Of a DNA stretch of 64,000 bases, positions 27,394 through 36,244 are shown in pieces (within the stretch, counting starts at the first letter, position 1; every line of letters starts with the position of its first letter). The notes under the pieces were generated by a model. It made no database searches. It was not told where the DNA came from and saw only the letters and a program-made list of their open reading frames with translations. Position numbers and translations under genes: made by a program. This stretch comes from Oscillatoria sp. CS-180 (GTDB lineage Bacteria > Cyanobacteriota > Cyanobacteriia > Phormidesmidales > Phormidesmidaceae), in NCBI RefSeq assembly GCF_028330965.1, contig NZ_JAQMUB010000029.1:1-64000 (forward strand), read 5' to 3'.

Positions 27394-28491
27394 GTGACTG
27401 CGACCGCTAACCGTTCGACTAATTCCCGCCGCGTAGTGTTTCCCTTTACAGCCGTCATCGGCCAGGAAGACATGAAACTGGCTCTAATTCTGAACGTCAT
27501 TGACCCTCGCATTGGAGGGGTCATGATTATGGGCGATCGCGGTACGGGTAAATCCACAACTATCCGTGCACTGGCCGATCTGCTGCCCGAAATTGAAGTT
27601 GTTGCCGATGATCCCTTCAGCCGTTCGCCTCGTGATCCCGACATCCAGCGTGAACGAGAGTCTCCAGATCTACCCACTGACAAAAAGAAAGTTCCGATGG
27701 TTGATCTCCCCTTAGGAGCGACTGAAGACCGGGTCTGCGGCACCATTGATATTGAAAAAGCTTTATCTGAAGGCGTCAAAGCTTTCGAACCCGGCCTTCT
27801 GGCAAAAGCCAACAGAGGTATCCTGTACGTAGATGAGGTCAATCTACTAGACGATCATTTGGTGGATGTCTTACTAGATTCGGCAGCGTCAGGTTGGAAC
27901 ACGGTTGAACGAGAAGGTATTTCTATTCGTCATCCGGCTCAGTTTGTTTTAGTGGGCTCTGGCAATCCAGAGGAAGGAGAACTCCGTCCTCAACTGCTGG
28001 ACCGATTTGGTATGCACGCTGAAATCCGCACTGTGCGTGATCCTGAATTGCGGGTGCAAATTGTGGAGCAGCGTTCTGACTTTGACCAGTCACCCCAGGA
28101 CTATCTAGAGAAACACTCGGCAGCGCAATCAGACTTGCAGCAGCGGATTGTGGATGCTCAGGCTCGCTTGCCGGAGGTTACTATCGATCATGATTACCGC
28201 GTCAAAATCTCACAGGTCTGTTCTGAATTGGATGTTGACGGCTTACGGGGCGATATCGTTTCCAATCGAGCTGCGAGGGCACTGACTGCGTTTGAAGGAC
28301 GCAATGAAGTGACCATAGAGGACATTCGCACTGTGATTGTGATGTGTCTCCGCCATCGCCTGCGCAAAGACCCCCTAGAATCTATCGATTCGGGATACAA
28401 GGTTGAAAAGGTTTTCAGCCAAGTTTTTGGAGTTGCCATGGCTGAGGAAGAAGCGTCAAGCAACGGTCGTCAGCCAGTCGGTGCTGGATAG
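27394..28491 (+). CDS. chlI: Magnesium chelatase ATPase subunit I
   Basis: The protein is 365 residues from the GTG at 27394. It is the AAA+ motor of Mg-chelatase, which inserts Mg2+ into protoporphyrin IX at the first committed step of chlorophyll synthesis together with ChlD and ChlH. Visible motifs are [13 protein letters not shown] at the N-terminus, Walker [10 protein letters not shown], Walker [31 protein letters not shown] with sensor and arginine-finger residues, and the C-terminal lid. I chose 27394 because it yields MTATANRS before the conserved block and a GAGAGAG stretch lies upstream. GTG 27322 is an alternative. Its stop overlaps the ruvC start by one base. Confidence 0.95.
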   Translation: MTATANRSTNSRRVVFPFTAVIGQEDMKLALILNVIDPRIGGVMIMGDRGTGKSTTIRALADLLPEIEVVADDPFSRSPRDPDIQRERESPDLPTDKKKVPMVDLPLGATEDRVCGTIDIEKALSEGVKAFEPGLLAKANRGILYVDEVNLLDDHLVDVLLDSAASGWNTVEREGISIRHPAQFVLVGSGNPEEGELRPQLLDRFGMHAEIRTVRDPELRVQIVEQRSDFDQSPQDYLEKHSAAQSDLQQRIVDAQARLPEVTIDHDYRVKISQVCSELDVDGLRGDIVSNRAARALTAFEGRNEVTIEDIRTVIVMCLRHRLRKDPLESIDSGYKVEKVFSQVFGVAMAEEEASSNGRQPVGAG

Positions 28492-28979
28492 TGGGCAAAC
28501 GCATTCTGGGATTAGACCCAGGATTGGCGATTCTTGGTTTTGGGGTAATTGATGGTGTCGGCACCTCGGCTACGACATCTGCCGGAGCTGAGGTTATCGA
28601 TTTTGGTGTTGTTGAGACACCTGCCAATACCCCTGTTGGCGATCGCCTATGTACTCTCCATGACGATCTACACAGTCTAATCCAGCAATTCAAACCCGAT
28701 TTGGTGGCTTTAGAAAAGCTGTTTTTCTATCGTATGGGTAACACTATTTTGGTTGCTCAAGCGCGCGGGGTGGTGATGTTGGTCCTGGCTCAACATCAGC
28801 TTTCTCCAGTCGAATTCACTCCGGCACAAATTAAGCAGGCCCTAACAGGCTATGGCAATGCCGACAAGCTTATGGTGCAAGAATCTGTAATGCGTGAGCT
28901 AGGGTTACCTAAAATTCCTAAGCCGGATGATGCAGCAGATGGTCTAGCTGTAGCTCTGACGGCATGGTTTCAACGGTAG
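28491..28979 (+). CDS. ruvC: Crossover junction endodeoxyribonuclease RuvC
   Basis: The protein is 162 residues, normal length, starting at GTG 28491 inside the chlI stop (TAGTG, one base shared), so it is translationally coupled. RuvC resolves Holliday junctions. The four catalytic acids are visible: LGLDPG (Asp near residue 8), ALEKLFF (Glu), and [15 protein letters not shown] (two Asp). The DNA-binding segment [16 protein letters not shown] is present. It is known to sit beside chlI in several cyanobacteria. RuvA and RuvB are not in the window. Confidence 0.96.
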   Translation: MGKRILGLDPGLAILGFGVIDGVGTSATTSAGAEVIDFGVVETPANTPVGDRLCTLHDDLHSLIQQFKPDLVALEKLFFYRMGNTILVAQARGVVMLVLAQHQLSPVEFTPAQIKQALTGYGNADKLMVQESVMRELGLPKIPKPDDAADGLAVALTAWFQR

Positions 28980-28980
28980 A

Positions 28981-29036
28981 TATAGCCCTGTGCGGCTTGG
29001 TTAGGTATATCTCAGTGTCTTAAGGGAGTAGGGAAT
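28981..29036 (+). repeat. Dispersed repeat family 2, copy a
   Basis: TATAGCCCTGTGCGGCTTGG, then TATATCTCAGTGTCTTAAGGG, split here as TATATCTCAGTG and TCTTAAGGG, then AGTAGGGAAT. It begins one base after the ruvC stop. Matching copies are at 37887 (plus) and 42894 (minus). Confidence 0.65.
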
Positions 29037-29065
29037 GAGGTGTGTTTGATCCAAATGCTGACCGC

Positions 29066-29170
29066 TATAAGCTTTACCACTTGGGCTAGTGTACTGAGTC
29101 GCATCCAAGTGCTTAGGATAATAGCCAGACAGCTTGCCGTCTTGTCCTCGTGGCACTGGCGACGGCTATA
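29066..29170 (+). repeat. Dispersed repeat family 1, copy E (complete)
   Basis: About 105 bp: TGGGCTAGTGTACTGAGTCG, CATCCAAGTGCTTAGG, AGCTTGCCGTC, then a 19-base loop and GACGGCTATA. The stem GCCGTC/GACGGC is perfect. It lies 29 bp after family 2 copy a and 37 bp before the cytochrome start, so it probably lies in the leader of that gene. Confidence 0.7.
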
Positions 29171-29207
29171 CTTCATTCAACTCCAGCCTAATTTTGAGGA
29201 TGCACTC

Positions 29208-29555
29208 ATGAAGCGATCACGGGTTTATTGGATAGCCTGTCTCATGGCCCTGCTGGTTTGGTGGACTGTCACTGTCCCTTCGGCATTGGCTGAGAGTTCG
29301 TCCGTACACGCTCAGGAACTATTTTCGCAACAGTGTGCGGGGTGCCATATCAATGGCGGCAATATTGTGCGTCGAGGCAAAAATCTAAAGCTACGGGCAC
29401 TGCAACGTAACCACGTCGATTCCATTGAGGCGATCGCGCAACTCATCACCAACGGCAAAGGGGCGATGTCTGCATACGGAGATCGATTGAGCGCAGAAGA
29501 CATTGATCTGCTCGCTCATTTTGTGTGGGATAAAGCACAGGTGAATTGGAAATGA
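29208..29555 (+). CDS. Cytochrome c6-like protein, predicted low-potential c6B/c6C type
   Basis: The protein is 115 residues from the ATG at 29208; longer in-frame starts run through repeat E and are rejected. The signal peptide (WIACLMALLVWWTVTVPSALA) sends it to the thylakoid lumen/periplasm. The mature part has the heme motif CAGCH, NGGNIVRRGKNLK, and the axial Met in GKGAMSAYG, then LSAEDIDLLAHFVWDKAQ, as in cytochrome c6. The Gln found four residues before the NGK of photosynthetic c6 is Leu here (QLITNGK). In c6A/c6B/c6C proteins a hydrophobic residue at this place lowers the redox potential, so this may not replace plastocyanin. Its electron partners are unknown. Confidence 0.88.
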   Translation: MKRSRVYWIACLMALLVWWTVTVPSALAESSSVHAQELFSQQCAGCHINGGNIVRRGKNLKLRALQRNHVDSIEAIAQLITNGKGAMSAYGDRLSAEDIDLLAHFVWDKAQVNWK

Positions 29556-29977
29556 ATGCTGACGCGATCGCGGATTGTCATGAGATTTTTAACTCCGTAA
29601 GATCTCGTTGCTGAGAAGCTGATCTCTCTCAGAGAGCAAAAAGATTCCAATAAGTACTGAATGTTGAGTTCTTGAAAGGAGTCAACACGTTTTTCTTAGT
29701 GAGTAAAAACAATGTCTTTCAAGATAGATCTGTTTTGAAAGACCCCTTTTCCGAGTGGGTCTACGTAAGTTTCTGTTTGAATGGCATTTGATTTGGGCCT
29801 AAAGAAGGCAAAATTTAATCGCTTTTTGAAGTTACTGCTAAAGCAAAGACTATTAAGCAGAAGTTCTTTGACTTGCAATGTAACTTGTAACTATCGAGAG
29901 TCCCCATATCACTCAATCTTTTTGGGATTGAGTACTGCCCCGTTGAAATAGAGCTCGGCGTTTTTCCTTGGATATTT
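29556..29977. other. Intergenic region before the PEP-CTERM gene
   Basis: 422 bp with no supported gene. A small hairpin CTCAATC-TTTTTGG-GATTGAG at about 29912-29933 stands some 45 bases before the next start codon and could lie in its leader. Otherwise AT-rich, with nothing recognised. Confidence 0.45.
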
Positions 29978-30871
29978 ATGAGTTTAGCGACAAACCTCTC
30001 GAAGACTGCGCTTTCTTTGGGTGTTATGGCCGTAACAAGTACTGGAGCAGCCTTCTTCACTCCCTCTGCTCAAGCCGCAACTTTTGATCTGGATTTTAAC
30101 TGGTCCGGACTAATCGTAGATGGCGATGCAACCAACGCTGGACAGGCATTAGATGCTAATCAGTTGGATACTAGAAGCGGTCAGCGAATTGATGGAACCA
30201 AGTTCAGCACAAAGAAAGGCAATATTGGCAGTATTTGGGACGATTACGGCATTTCTATCACCGGTTTAGACAAACAGGGGCGTCGATCCAACTCTGCTCC
30301 TCTAGGCTTGTTCAACAGTAACTGTGTGGCAAGAGGGGGGGTGTCTGTCAACGGCTTCACAGGAACGTGTGCCAGAAACGGTTCTCTTGGTGATAACGAT
30401 TTGGCTACAGGCAAAGGTAGTTATGGCAATGTGACTTACGACACGATCGCTCAAGGTAACCTTCTGATATTCGAAGAGAATAAAGGTAACGGTACCGCAG
30501 ACGACACTAGTAAAGGTGGAACATTCGTCTTTGACATTGCCAACGACAAAAACTGGTTTGTTGAGGAGATTGGCATCGTAGATGACGCCCGGGGTGAAAT
30601 TACATACACCTACCGCGATGGGACCGTTTCCACAGAAATGATCGATATTAACGGTGAGAATGAACTGCAATTCTTTAATGCTGCTCAAGAGAAAGAAATT
30701 GCGCAAGTTGCCGTTCGATTTGACGGCAGCGGTGGCATCAGCGCCCTCCGTTTTCGTGATGAAGTCGTTGAAAACGCTAGCGTGCCTGAACCCACCATGG
30801 CCATCGGCTTAATCTCGTTGGGGGCAATTGTTGTTCGTACGAAGCGGCAGCGTAAAACAACTTTGGCGTGA
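29978..30871 (+). CDS. PEP-CTERM sorting-signal protein (secreted, unknown function)
   Basis: The protein is 297 residues. A signal peptide ends near PSAQA; the mature body is rich in beta strands, Gly, Asn and Asp (for example GTFVFDIANDKNWFVEEIG). The C-terminus has the sorting signal: VPEP, a hydrophobic helix (TMAIGLISLGAIVV) and a basic end RTKRQRKTT. Such proteins are recognised by a (cyano)exosortase, cleaved, and placed on the surface or in the extracellular matrix. No exosortase gene is in the window, and hpsJ 6 kb away is often exosortase-linked. Two Cys (NSNCVA and GTCARN) could form a disulfide. A strong terminator follows. Confidence 0.9.
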   Translation: MSLATNLSKTALSLGVMAVTSTGAAFFTPSAQAATFDLDFNWSGLIVDGDATNAGQALDANQLDTRSGQRIDGTKFSTKKGNIGSIWDDYGISITGLDKQGRRSNSAPLGLFNSNCVARGGVSVNGFTGTCARNGSLGDNDLATGKGSYGNVTYDTIAQGNLLIFEENKGNGTADDTSKGGTFVFDIANDKNWFVEEIGIVDDARGEITYTYRDGTVSTEMIDINGENELQFFNAAQEKEIAQVAVRFDGSGGISALRFRDEVVENASVPEPTMAIGLISLGAIVVRTKRQRKTTLA

Positions 30872-30933
30872 TGGCTGCATGGTTGTGAAGAAGTCGAGGT
30901 CATGAGTAGGTTTTGAAGCCAATTTTGATGTGT

Positions 30934-30960
30934 AAGGAGGGCAAAACGCCCTCCTTTTTG
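30934..30960 (+). terminator. Rho-independent terminator of the PEP-CTERM gene
   Basis: AAGGAGGGC, loop AAAAC, GCCCTCCTTTTTG: a seven-to-nine-pair GC-rich stem directly followed by five T, 63 bp after the stop codon. Confidence 0.92.
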
Positions 30961-31031
30961 TTGCCGAAGGCCAATATGGAAAAACCACTTTGCTGTCGCG
31001 ATCGCTCATTCAATAGGATCAAGTCTGTAAA

Positions 31032-31064
31032 CTATAGCCGTCACCGACTCAATTAGAGCAAGAC
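31032..31064 (-). repeat. Dispersed repeat family 1, 3'-end fragment
   Basis: On the minus strand it reads GTCTTGCTCTAATTGAGTCG then GTGACGGCTATAG, which matches the right end of copies C and E. The surrounding 321-bp gap (30872-31192) also holds a hairpin CTTTGCTCTTC / GAAGAGTAGAG at about 31080-31125 and no gene. Confidence 0.45.
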
Positions 31065-31192
31065 TTTGAATTCTGTAGAGCTTTGCTCTTCTCGTGCGCC
31101 TTTGGCGTTCTCGAAGAGTAGAGTATTTTGCATCTTGAATTCCGCGTAGCGGTACTAAATGGACAAAGCTATATACCTATTGAATTCTTCCA

Positions 31193-32536
31193 ATGCCTCC
31201 GACACCTTTTCAAGAAAAACGGCCCAAATCCTTTTTGAAAACCTTTGGTCGTCTTGCGATCGCCAACATGTTTTCTAATTTGATGGTGCCACTGGCAGGA
31301 ATCATTGACACGGCATTTCTAGGGCATCTTGCAGAAGTTCACTACCTTGGAGGCGTTGCGATCTCGGCTATCATCTTCAACGTTGTGTATTGGAGCTTTA
31401 GCTTCCTTCGCATGGGCACAACGGGGACGATCGCCCAGGCTTATGGACGGCAAGATTTTCGCACCATCAGCCTGATTTTGCTACGTAATGGGCTGTTGGC
31501 AGTAGCAATAGGTTGCCTGATTCTGCTGTTGCAAGTTCCCATTCGACAGCTTGGTTTTTGGTTACTCAGCGCGGATACCGATGTTCGACTATCAGGAGAA
31601 GCCTTTTACAATGCCCGAATCTGGGGCGCGCCTGCGGTGCTACTCAACTATGTTCTGTTGGGTTTATTTATAGGCTGCGGTCAAGGTAAACGGGTCATTG
31701 CGATGTCTATTGTGGGCAATGGCAGCAATATCCTGCTGGATTATCTCTTTATCTGGCGGTTAGGTTGGGCTAGTGCGGGAGCGGGTGCGGCTACTGCCAT
31801 GAGTCAAGGCTGTATGTTGCTAGTAGGCAGCATCTTGGTTTTACGAAAGTTTTCTCTCCCTCAACTGTGGCGGCTGAGAACCGACCTATGGGAAGGATCT
31901 GCTGTATATGCAATGGTTCGCTTAAACCGCGACCTTTTGATCCGGACTTTTGCTCTGTTGATCAGCTTTGCTCTGTTTACCAACTGGAGTTCGGCAATGG
32001 GAACGGCAGTGCTCGCAGCAAACACCTTACTGCTGCAGGTTGTTACTTTAACGTCTTACTTTGTTGATGGACTAGCTTTTGCGACAGAATCCTTTGCTGG
32101 ACAGTTTTATGGCGTTGGCGATCGCACCCGTCTCCAGACATTACTCATCTGGGGCATCAGTCTTGGGACGCTGGTAGGAGTCACCATTGCCCTCGTGTTT
32201 CTGACCTTCCCTAAATCTCTTTTCCAAGTCATGACGCAGCATGATTCTGTCATCAGTCAGGTTGAAGACTATGTTGGATGGTTGGTGCCGATCCTTGGAT
32301 TTGGCGCGATCGCATTTCTTCTGGACGGCTACTTTCTAGGCTTGACAGCAGGCAGTTCACTCAGAAACTCGACGTTGGTGGCAACCCTAGCAGGGTTTTT
32401 ACCCATTGGCCTAATAGCTCAGTCCTTAGAAGCTCCCCACTTACTCTGGCTAGCCCTAACCAGCTTCATGGCCTTACGGGCGATAACGCTGCTCAGTCAA
32501 ATTCCGAAAACGTTGCAGCCCGTACACAAGACCTGA
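31193..32536 (+). CDS. MATE-family multidrug/toxin efflux transporter (DinF-like)
   Basis: The protein is 447 residues with about twelve hydrophobic segments, normal for MATE exporters. The N-terminal block RLAIANMFSNLMVPLAGIID (first membrane helix) and DTAFLGHL, then GTTGTIAQAYG, are typical of the DinF branch. The second half repeats the fold (VDGLAFATESFAGQFYGVGD). It should exchange Na+ or H+ for an organic compound across the inner membrane; the substrate is unknown. It has no same-strand partner nearby and converges on a methyltransferase gene. Confidence 0.9.
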   Translation: MPPTPFQEKRPKSFLKTFGRLAIANMFSNLMVPLAGIIDTAFLGHLAEVHYLGGVAISAIIFNVVYWSFSFLRMGTTGTIAQAYGRQDFRTISLILLRNGLLAVAIGCLILLLQVPIRQLGFWLLSADTDVRLSGEAFYNARIWGAPAVLLNYVLLGLFIGCGQGKRVIAMSIVGNGSNILLDYLFIWRLGWASAGAGAATAMSQGCMLLVGSILVLRKFSLPQLWRLRTDLWEGSAVYAMVRLNRDLLIRTFALLISFALFTNWSSAMGTAVLAANTLLLQVVTLTSYFVDGLAFATESFAGQFYGVGDRTRLQTLLIWGISLGTLVGVTIALVFLTFPKSLFQVMTQHDSVISQVEDYVGWLVPILGFGAIAFLLDGYFLGLTAGSSLRNSTLVATLAGFLPIGLIAQSLEAPHLLWLALTSFMALRAITLLSQIPKTLQPVHKT

Positions 32537-32630
32537 CGCATAGATTCTGCCGATTTCACCATCTTGCATTTTTTCGGTTACGACTTCTTTTGTCCTATTG
32601 CTTTCAAATGGTCCTCTCATCAGGGCAACC

Positions 32631-33389
32631 CTACAAAGATTTGTAAGCAATCACCTGAATGCGTCGATAGTCTGCCCACCATTGGTTGTCTTTGTAGAGA
32701 TCAGGGCGAGCGATCGCGACAACCTTAGGCAGTAGGTCCTGGACCTGCTGAGACGAGAGATCAGCCCAAAAGCGAGTTGCAAACATTTGCAACCAGTTCA
32801 GTAAACCGTCTTCTCCTTGCAAAGGGGTCGGGCGATCGTACAAACGGGCGAACTGCACTTCAAATCCCTGTTCTTCTAATAAGCCGGTATAGGCACTTAT
32901 GGAGGGGAAATACCAGGGCGACGCTGGGAAAGACCCTAAATCAAGTGCTTGCCGCGCTTGGGCGATCGCAGCTAAAACAGTTGCAATATTGCCATAACCG
33001 CCAAATTCAGCAACAAGACGGCCTCCAGGCTTGAGGGCCGCTATCATGCGTGCAGCGACATCGGTCTGTTCTGGAATCCAGTGCAGGGCGGCATTGGAGA
33101 AAATGGCATCGGCAGGAGAGGGCAGGGTGAAGTGCCGGGCATCAGCCACGACAAAGGTCAGCTGGGGAAATTGTCGTTGGGCTTCTGCAATCATGGTTGG
33201 GTCGGCGTCGATCCCAATGACACTAGCACCTTGGTCTGCAATTTTTTGCGTGAGCTGCCCCGTCCCACAACCCAAATCTAGGACGTATTCCCCTGGTTGA
33301 GGAGCAAGCAAATTTAACAGGTCGTCGCTGAGTTGCCAAACAAAGCTGTGTTTCTCTTGGTATAGGTTCGCGTCCCAAGGGTTTTGCAT
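32631..33389 (-). CDS. SAM-dependent methyltransferase (trans-aconitate methyltransferase-like)
   Basis: The protein is 252 residues, one Rossmann methyltransferase domain. Motif I is VLDLGCGTGQL, the acidic loop is VIGIDADP, the middle is FVVADARHF, then AIFSNAALHWI and LKPGGRLVAEFGG. The NAALHW block and overall length resemble Tam-type small-molecule methyltransferases, but the substrate cannot be stated. It has its own start 90 bp before the transport operon ends and could be read as the last gene of that transcript, though nothing shows a functional link. Confidence 0.85.
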   Translation of the reverse strand: MQNPWDANLYQEKHSFVWQLSDDLLNLLAPQPGEYVLDLGCGTGQLTQKIADQGASVIGIDADPTMIAEAQRQFPQLTFVVADARHFTLPSPADAIFSNAALHWIPEQTDVAARMIAALKPGGRLVAEFGGYGNIATVLAAIAQARQALDLGSFPASPWYFPSISAYTGLLEEQGFEVQFARLYDRPTPLQGEDGLLNWLQMFATRFWADLSSQQVQDLLPKVVAIARPDLYKDNQWWADYRRIQVIAYKSL

Positions 33390-33479
33390 GTTTGGTTCTA
33401 AATATGGTGTGTAGCGTTATGCACTAATAGCGGTAGCATTGCTGTACATTAGCGCCGCTTCGCCGCTGGCGTCGTGCAC

Positions 33480-34331
33480 TTAGGGGCCGGTGGTGCTGGT
33501 TCGAGCGTATTCGTCGCTGTTAGGTCGGACGTGGTGAGGTTCAACGTGGGGAATCAGGGAATGGGGTTTTTCTAATCCGTGGTTTTCCATCAGAGTTTGA
33601 TTGCCCATCACTTCGACAGGATCGCCGTCAGCAATAACGCAGCCTTCATCTAACAGAATGATGCGATCGCACACTTCTAGTAAAAATTCGAGGTCATGGG
33701 AGGCTAAGACGAGAGTTTCATCAGACTGCTGCAAAAAGCGAATTAGACGACGGCGGGTACGAAGGTCAAGGCTAGCGGTAGGTTCATCATACAGAAGGAT
33801 GCGCGGACACATGGCGAGGAGTCCCGCGATCGCAACCATCTGTTTTTCTCCGCCAGATAGGTGATGGGGCGGACGGTCTTCTAGAAATTGAGTACCCGTT
33901 AGTTCCAAAGCTGCTTCAACTCGTTTTGCAACTTCTGTTTCAGATAGACCTAGGTTTTGGGGGCCGAACGCAACGTCATCGCGAACGGATGGCGAGAAGA
34001 GTTGATCTTCAGGATCTTGAAATAAAAATCCCACTTCAGGACGAAATTCACCCGGCTGTACAGGGCGATCAAATAAACAAATGTCGCCTGTTTGGGGCTT
34101 TAACATGCCACACATCAGCATAAAAAGGGTTGTTTTGCCACAGCCGTTGTGACCAATGAGTCCAACGCGCTCCCCTTCTCGAACAGAGAAGCTTACTCCC
34201 TGCAAAATGTCGGGATTATTGGGATAGGCAAAACCTACATTTTCTAAGGAGATAGCTACAGGTCTGGCTAACAAATCTTTGGTAGTCGGAATACCAATCG
34301 TTGGGGGGGTGCTGGATGAAAACTGGTTCAT
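33480..34331 (-). CDS. cbiO: ECF-type cobalt/nickel transporter ATP-binding protein
   Basis: The protein is 283 residues from the ATG at 34331, which shares ATGA with the cbiQ stop; upstream in-frame starts are rejected for this reason. It is the energising ATPase of the ECF importer: Walker A GHNGCGKTT, Q-loop FLFQDPEDQL, signature LSGGEKQ, Walker B ILLYDEPTASLD and the switch His in LASHDLEFL. The FQDPEDQLF sequence is characteristic of CbiO/EcfA. The Pro/Ser-rich first 20 residues and the tail HVRPNSDEYA look dispensable. Confidence 0.93.
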   Translation of the reverse strand: MNQFSSSTPPTIGIPTTKDLLARPVAISLENVGFAYPNNPDILQGVSFSVREGERVGLIGHNGCGKTTLFMLMCGMLKPQTGDICLFDRPVQPGEFRPEVGFLFQDPEDQLFSPSVRDDVAFGPQNLGLSETEVAKRVEAALELTGTQFLEDRPPHHLSGGEKQMVAIAGLLAMCPRILLYDEPTASLDLRTRRRLIRFLQQSDETLVLASHDLEFLLEVCDRIILLDEGCVIADGDPVEVMGNQTLMENHGLEKPHSLIPHVEPHHVRPNSDEYARTSTTGP

Positions 34332-35116
34332 AGATAGGTGAGAATCCACTCTCCAATAACAAAGCTGAGGGTTGCTGACAAGATAGCGGCAGTCGTGAGC
34401 CATGACTGCCGGTAGGTAGACCGAGACACAGATGCTCCCAAGGTAATGTCGCTTTGACCGTACCCTCGTAAGCACATTGCTTTGTAGACCCGATGGGATC
34501 GCTCATAGCTTCTTAGTAACAAGCTGCCAAAGAGAGCAGCCAGCCAGCTCCACTGCCGTTTCACGGTTTGACGAAGTAAACCGTAGCCCCTGAGTCGCAT
34601 TGCCTGACGCATACTTGACAATTGCGCTGCAACATCGAACAGGTAGCGATAGGTTAGCAAGGCCATATCGGTCAGTAGCGACGGCAATCCTAGCGATCGC
34701 ATCGCTTTGAGCATATCGAGGAAAGGAGTGGTCCCCAACAAAATAAAACCTGTTGTTAAGATTGCGAGGAATCTACCTGCAATCAAAGCTGCCGTCTGGA
34801 GACCTTCTAGGCGTAGGGTCAACCAATACCCTTGCCAAAGAACGGTCTCTCCTGAAATCCAAGGCAATAGACCCACCATCGCTACGATAAAGATGCCGGG
34901 ATAGGTCAACCGTTTCAGCAAATACTGCCAGGGCAGTTGTGAGTAGCGATATAACAGCCCAACAACAATGAGCACCCAAGGAATTAGGGCAAGATGGCTG
35001 ACGAGGGAAATGGCAAACATTAGCCCTAGCAAGCTGAGCAGCTTAGGTCGAACAGCCCAGCAATGGATAGGAGAATTGCCGGCAACAAAAATGTCAGCGC
35101 GAAGTGCGATCGCCAT
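34328..35116 (-). CDS. cbiQ: ECF-type cobalt/nickel transporter transmembrane T component
   Basis: The protein is 262 residues. It has five or so membrane helices and the two cytoplasmic coupling motifs AMRLRG and AMCLRG in the last third, which bind the ATPase grooves. It couples CbiO to the substrate-binding CbiM. It starts 16 bp after cbiM and overlaps cbiO by four bases. Confidence 0.92.
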   Translation of the reverse strand: MAIALRADIFVAGNSPIHCWAVRPKLLSLLGLMFAISLVSHLALIPWVLIVVGLLYRYSQLPWQYLLKRLTYPGIFIVAMVGLLPWISGETVLWQGYWLTLRLEGLQTAALIAGRFLAILTTGFILLGTTPFLDMLKAMRSLGLPSLLTDMALLTYRYLFDVAAQLSSMRQAMRLRGYGLLRQTVKRQWSWLAALFGSLLLRSYERSHRVYKAMCLRGYGQSDITLGASVSRSTYRQSWLTTAAILSATLSFVIGEWILTYL

Positions 35117-35132
35117 ACCGTGTCAGTTTCCG

Positions 35133-35777
35133 TTAGTTTTTCAGTAGCTCTGGCTTCACTCGTAACAAAAAGAAGGACAGCAACATGGTGAAAAGTCCTT
35201 CGAGCAAGATGAGAGGGATATGGGCAATCATCAGTGCGGTCAAAAACCCCTGCTCAGTGGCCTGATCAAGCGTAGAGGGAGTTGTGAAAACAATGAGACT
35301 GAAGAAAATGAAGGCTGACAGCCCCACGCCAATAGCTCCCGCTAGGAAGCTAAACAGACCGAGTGACCATCGCCGTTGAGCGGCTTTGCCTAAGCGGCGT
35401 CTGAATCGAAAGCACTGAGCGGCAACCAGCGCTGGAAGTCCTATCAGGGTCGCGTTGACTCCCAGCGTTGTTAGTCCTCCGTGCCCCAGAAGAATAGCTT
35501 GTAGCAATAGACCGATGAGAATAGCAGGCCAGGCATACCATCCCAAAACTGTCCCTAGTAGCCCATTGAGGACTAAATGAACGCTTGCTGGTGGTACCGG
35601 TAAGTGAATGGAAGAGCCCACAAAAAAGGCTGCTGACAGTAGCGCAGCGCGGGGAACCTCTTCCTGGGGATCAGAGGTTTTGTTAATCCGCCGGAGCACG
35701 ACCCAGGTAACGCCGCCGGCGATCGCATAACCTGCCACACTCACTTGAGCTGGAAGAATACCGTCTGGAACATGCAC
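35133..35777 (-). CDS. cbiM: ECF-type cobalt/nickel transporter substrate-binding permease
   Basis: The protein is 214 residues, starting at GTG 35777 to give MHVPDGILP. Residue His2, directly after Met, is the essential metal ligand of CbiM/NikM, so this start is required. Other hallmarks are SSIHLPVPPASVHL, LGTVLGWYAWPAI and LLGHGGLTTLG. It binds Co2+ or Ni2+ through the N-terminal ATCUN-like loop and histidines. The start codon shares its G with the stop of the preceding gene (TAGTG). Confidence 0.93.
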   Translation of the reverse strand: MHVPDGILPAQVSVAGYAIAGGVTWVVLRRINKTSDPQEEVPRAALLSAAFFVGSSIHLPVPPASVHLVLNGLLGTVLGWYAWPAILIGLLLQAILLGHGGLTTLGVNATLIGLPALVAAQCFRFRRRLGKAAQRRWSLGLFSFLAGAIGVGLSAFIFFSLIVFTTPSTLDQATEQGFLTALMIAHIPLILLEGLFTMLLSFFLLRVKPELLKN

Positions 35778-36244
35778 TATCGCTTACCTCGTCTGAAATA
35801 AAGAGCTGTTCCCACACAGCCCCAGGCCACTGCCGCCGATATGATGATTCGCTGCAGGGGACTCAGACTCGTTGAATTGATGAATTCCGGAGCGATTGCG
35901 CCGTTTGCTTCTACTGGAATCACCGCAATATCGCCATGTCCAGCTTGCCGAACCGAGATTTCCCAATTCCCCGGCTGATTTGGCACAAAGACAAAATGGC
36001 CGGCCTCATCAGTTGTTCCCGTGAAGACAGGGGATTGGGGATCATCTGGGGCAAAAACCTGCACTTGGGCTGCTGCCATCGGCTCACCCGTATCGTAAGC
36101 AGCTTGAATTTCCACTGCCGAAGTTGCCCGGGATTGAATGTGAGCACCATGGGCGATCGCCCATGCCGGCGTAAGGACAAACCCAACTGCCGCGATCCCA
36201 ACCCCCTGAAATAGTCTGCTAGTTCTTGTCCAAGTTGGCTTCAT
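35777..36244 (-). CDS. NikL-like exported accessory component of the Ni/Co transporter
   Basis: The protein is 155 residues from the ATG at 36244, which overlaps the preceding stop by one base (TAATG). An N-terminal membrane/signal helix (GVGIAAVGFVLTPAWAIA) is followed by HGAHIQ, then a carboxypeptidase-regulatory-like beta sandwich (VFTGTTDEAGHFVFVPNQ, NWEISVRQAGHGD). A C-terminal helix is next (LQRIIISAAVAWGCVGTALYF) with a basic end. Two helices enclosing a periplasmic beta domain is the layout of NikL/CbiL, which replace CbiN in some ECF systems. The His residues HGAH and AGHGD could bind metal. Confidence 0.8.
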   Translation of the reverse strand: MKPTWTRTSRLFQGVGIAAVGFVLTPAWAIAHGAHIQSRATSAVEIQAAYDTGEPMAAAQVQVFAPDDPQSPVFTGTTDEAGHFVFVPNQPGNWEISVRQAGHGDIAVIPVEANGAIAPEFINSTSLSPLQRIIISAAVAWGCVGTALYFRRGKR

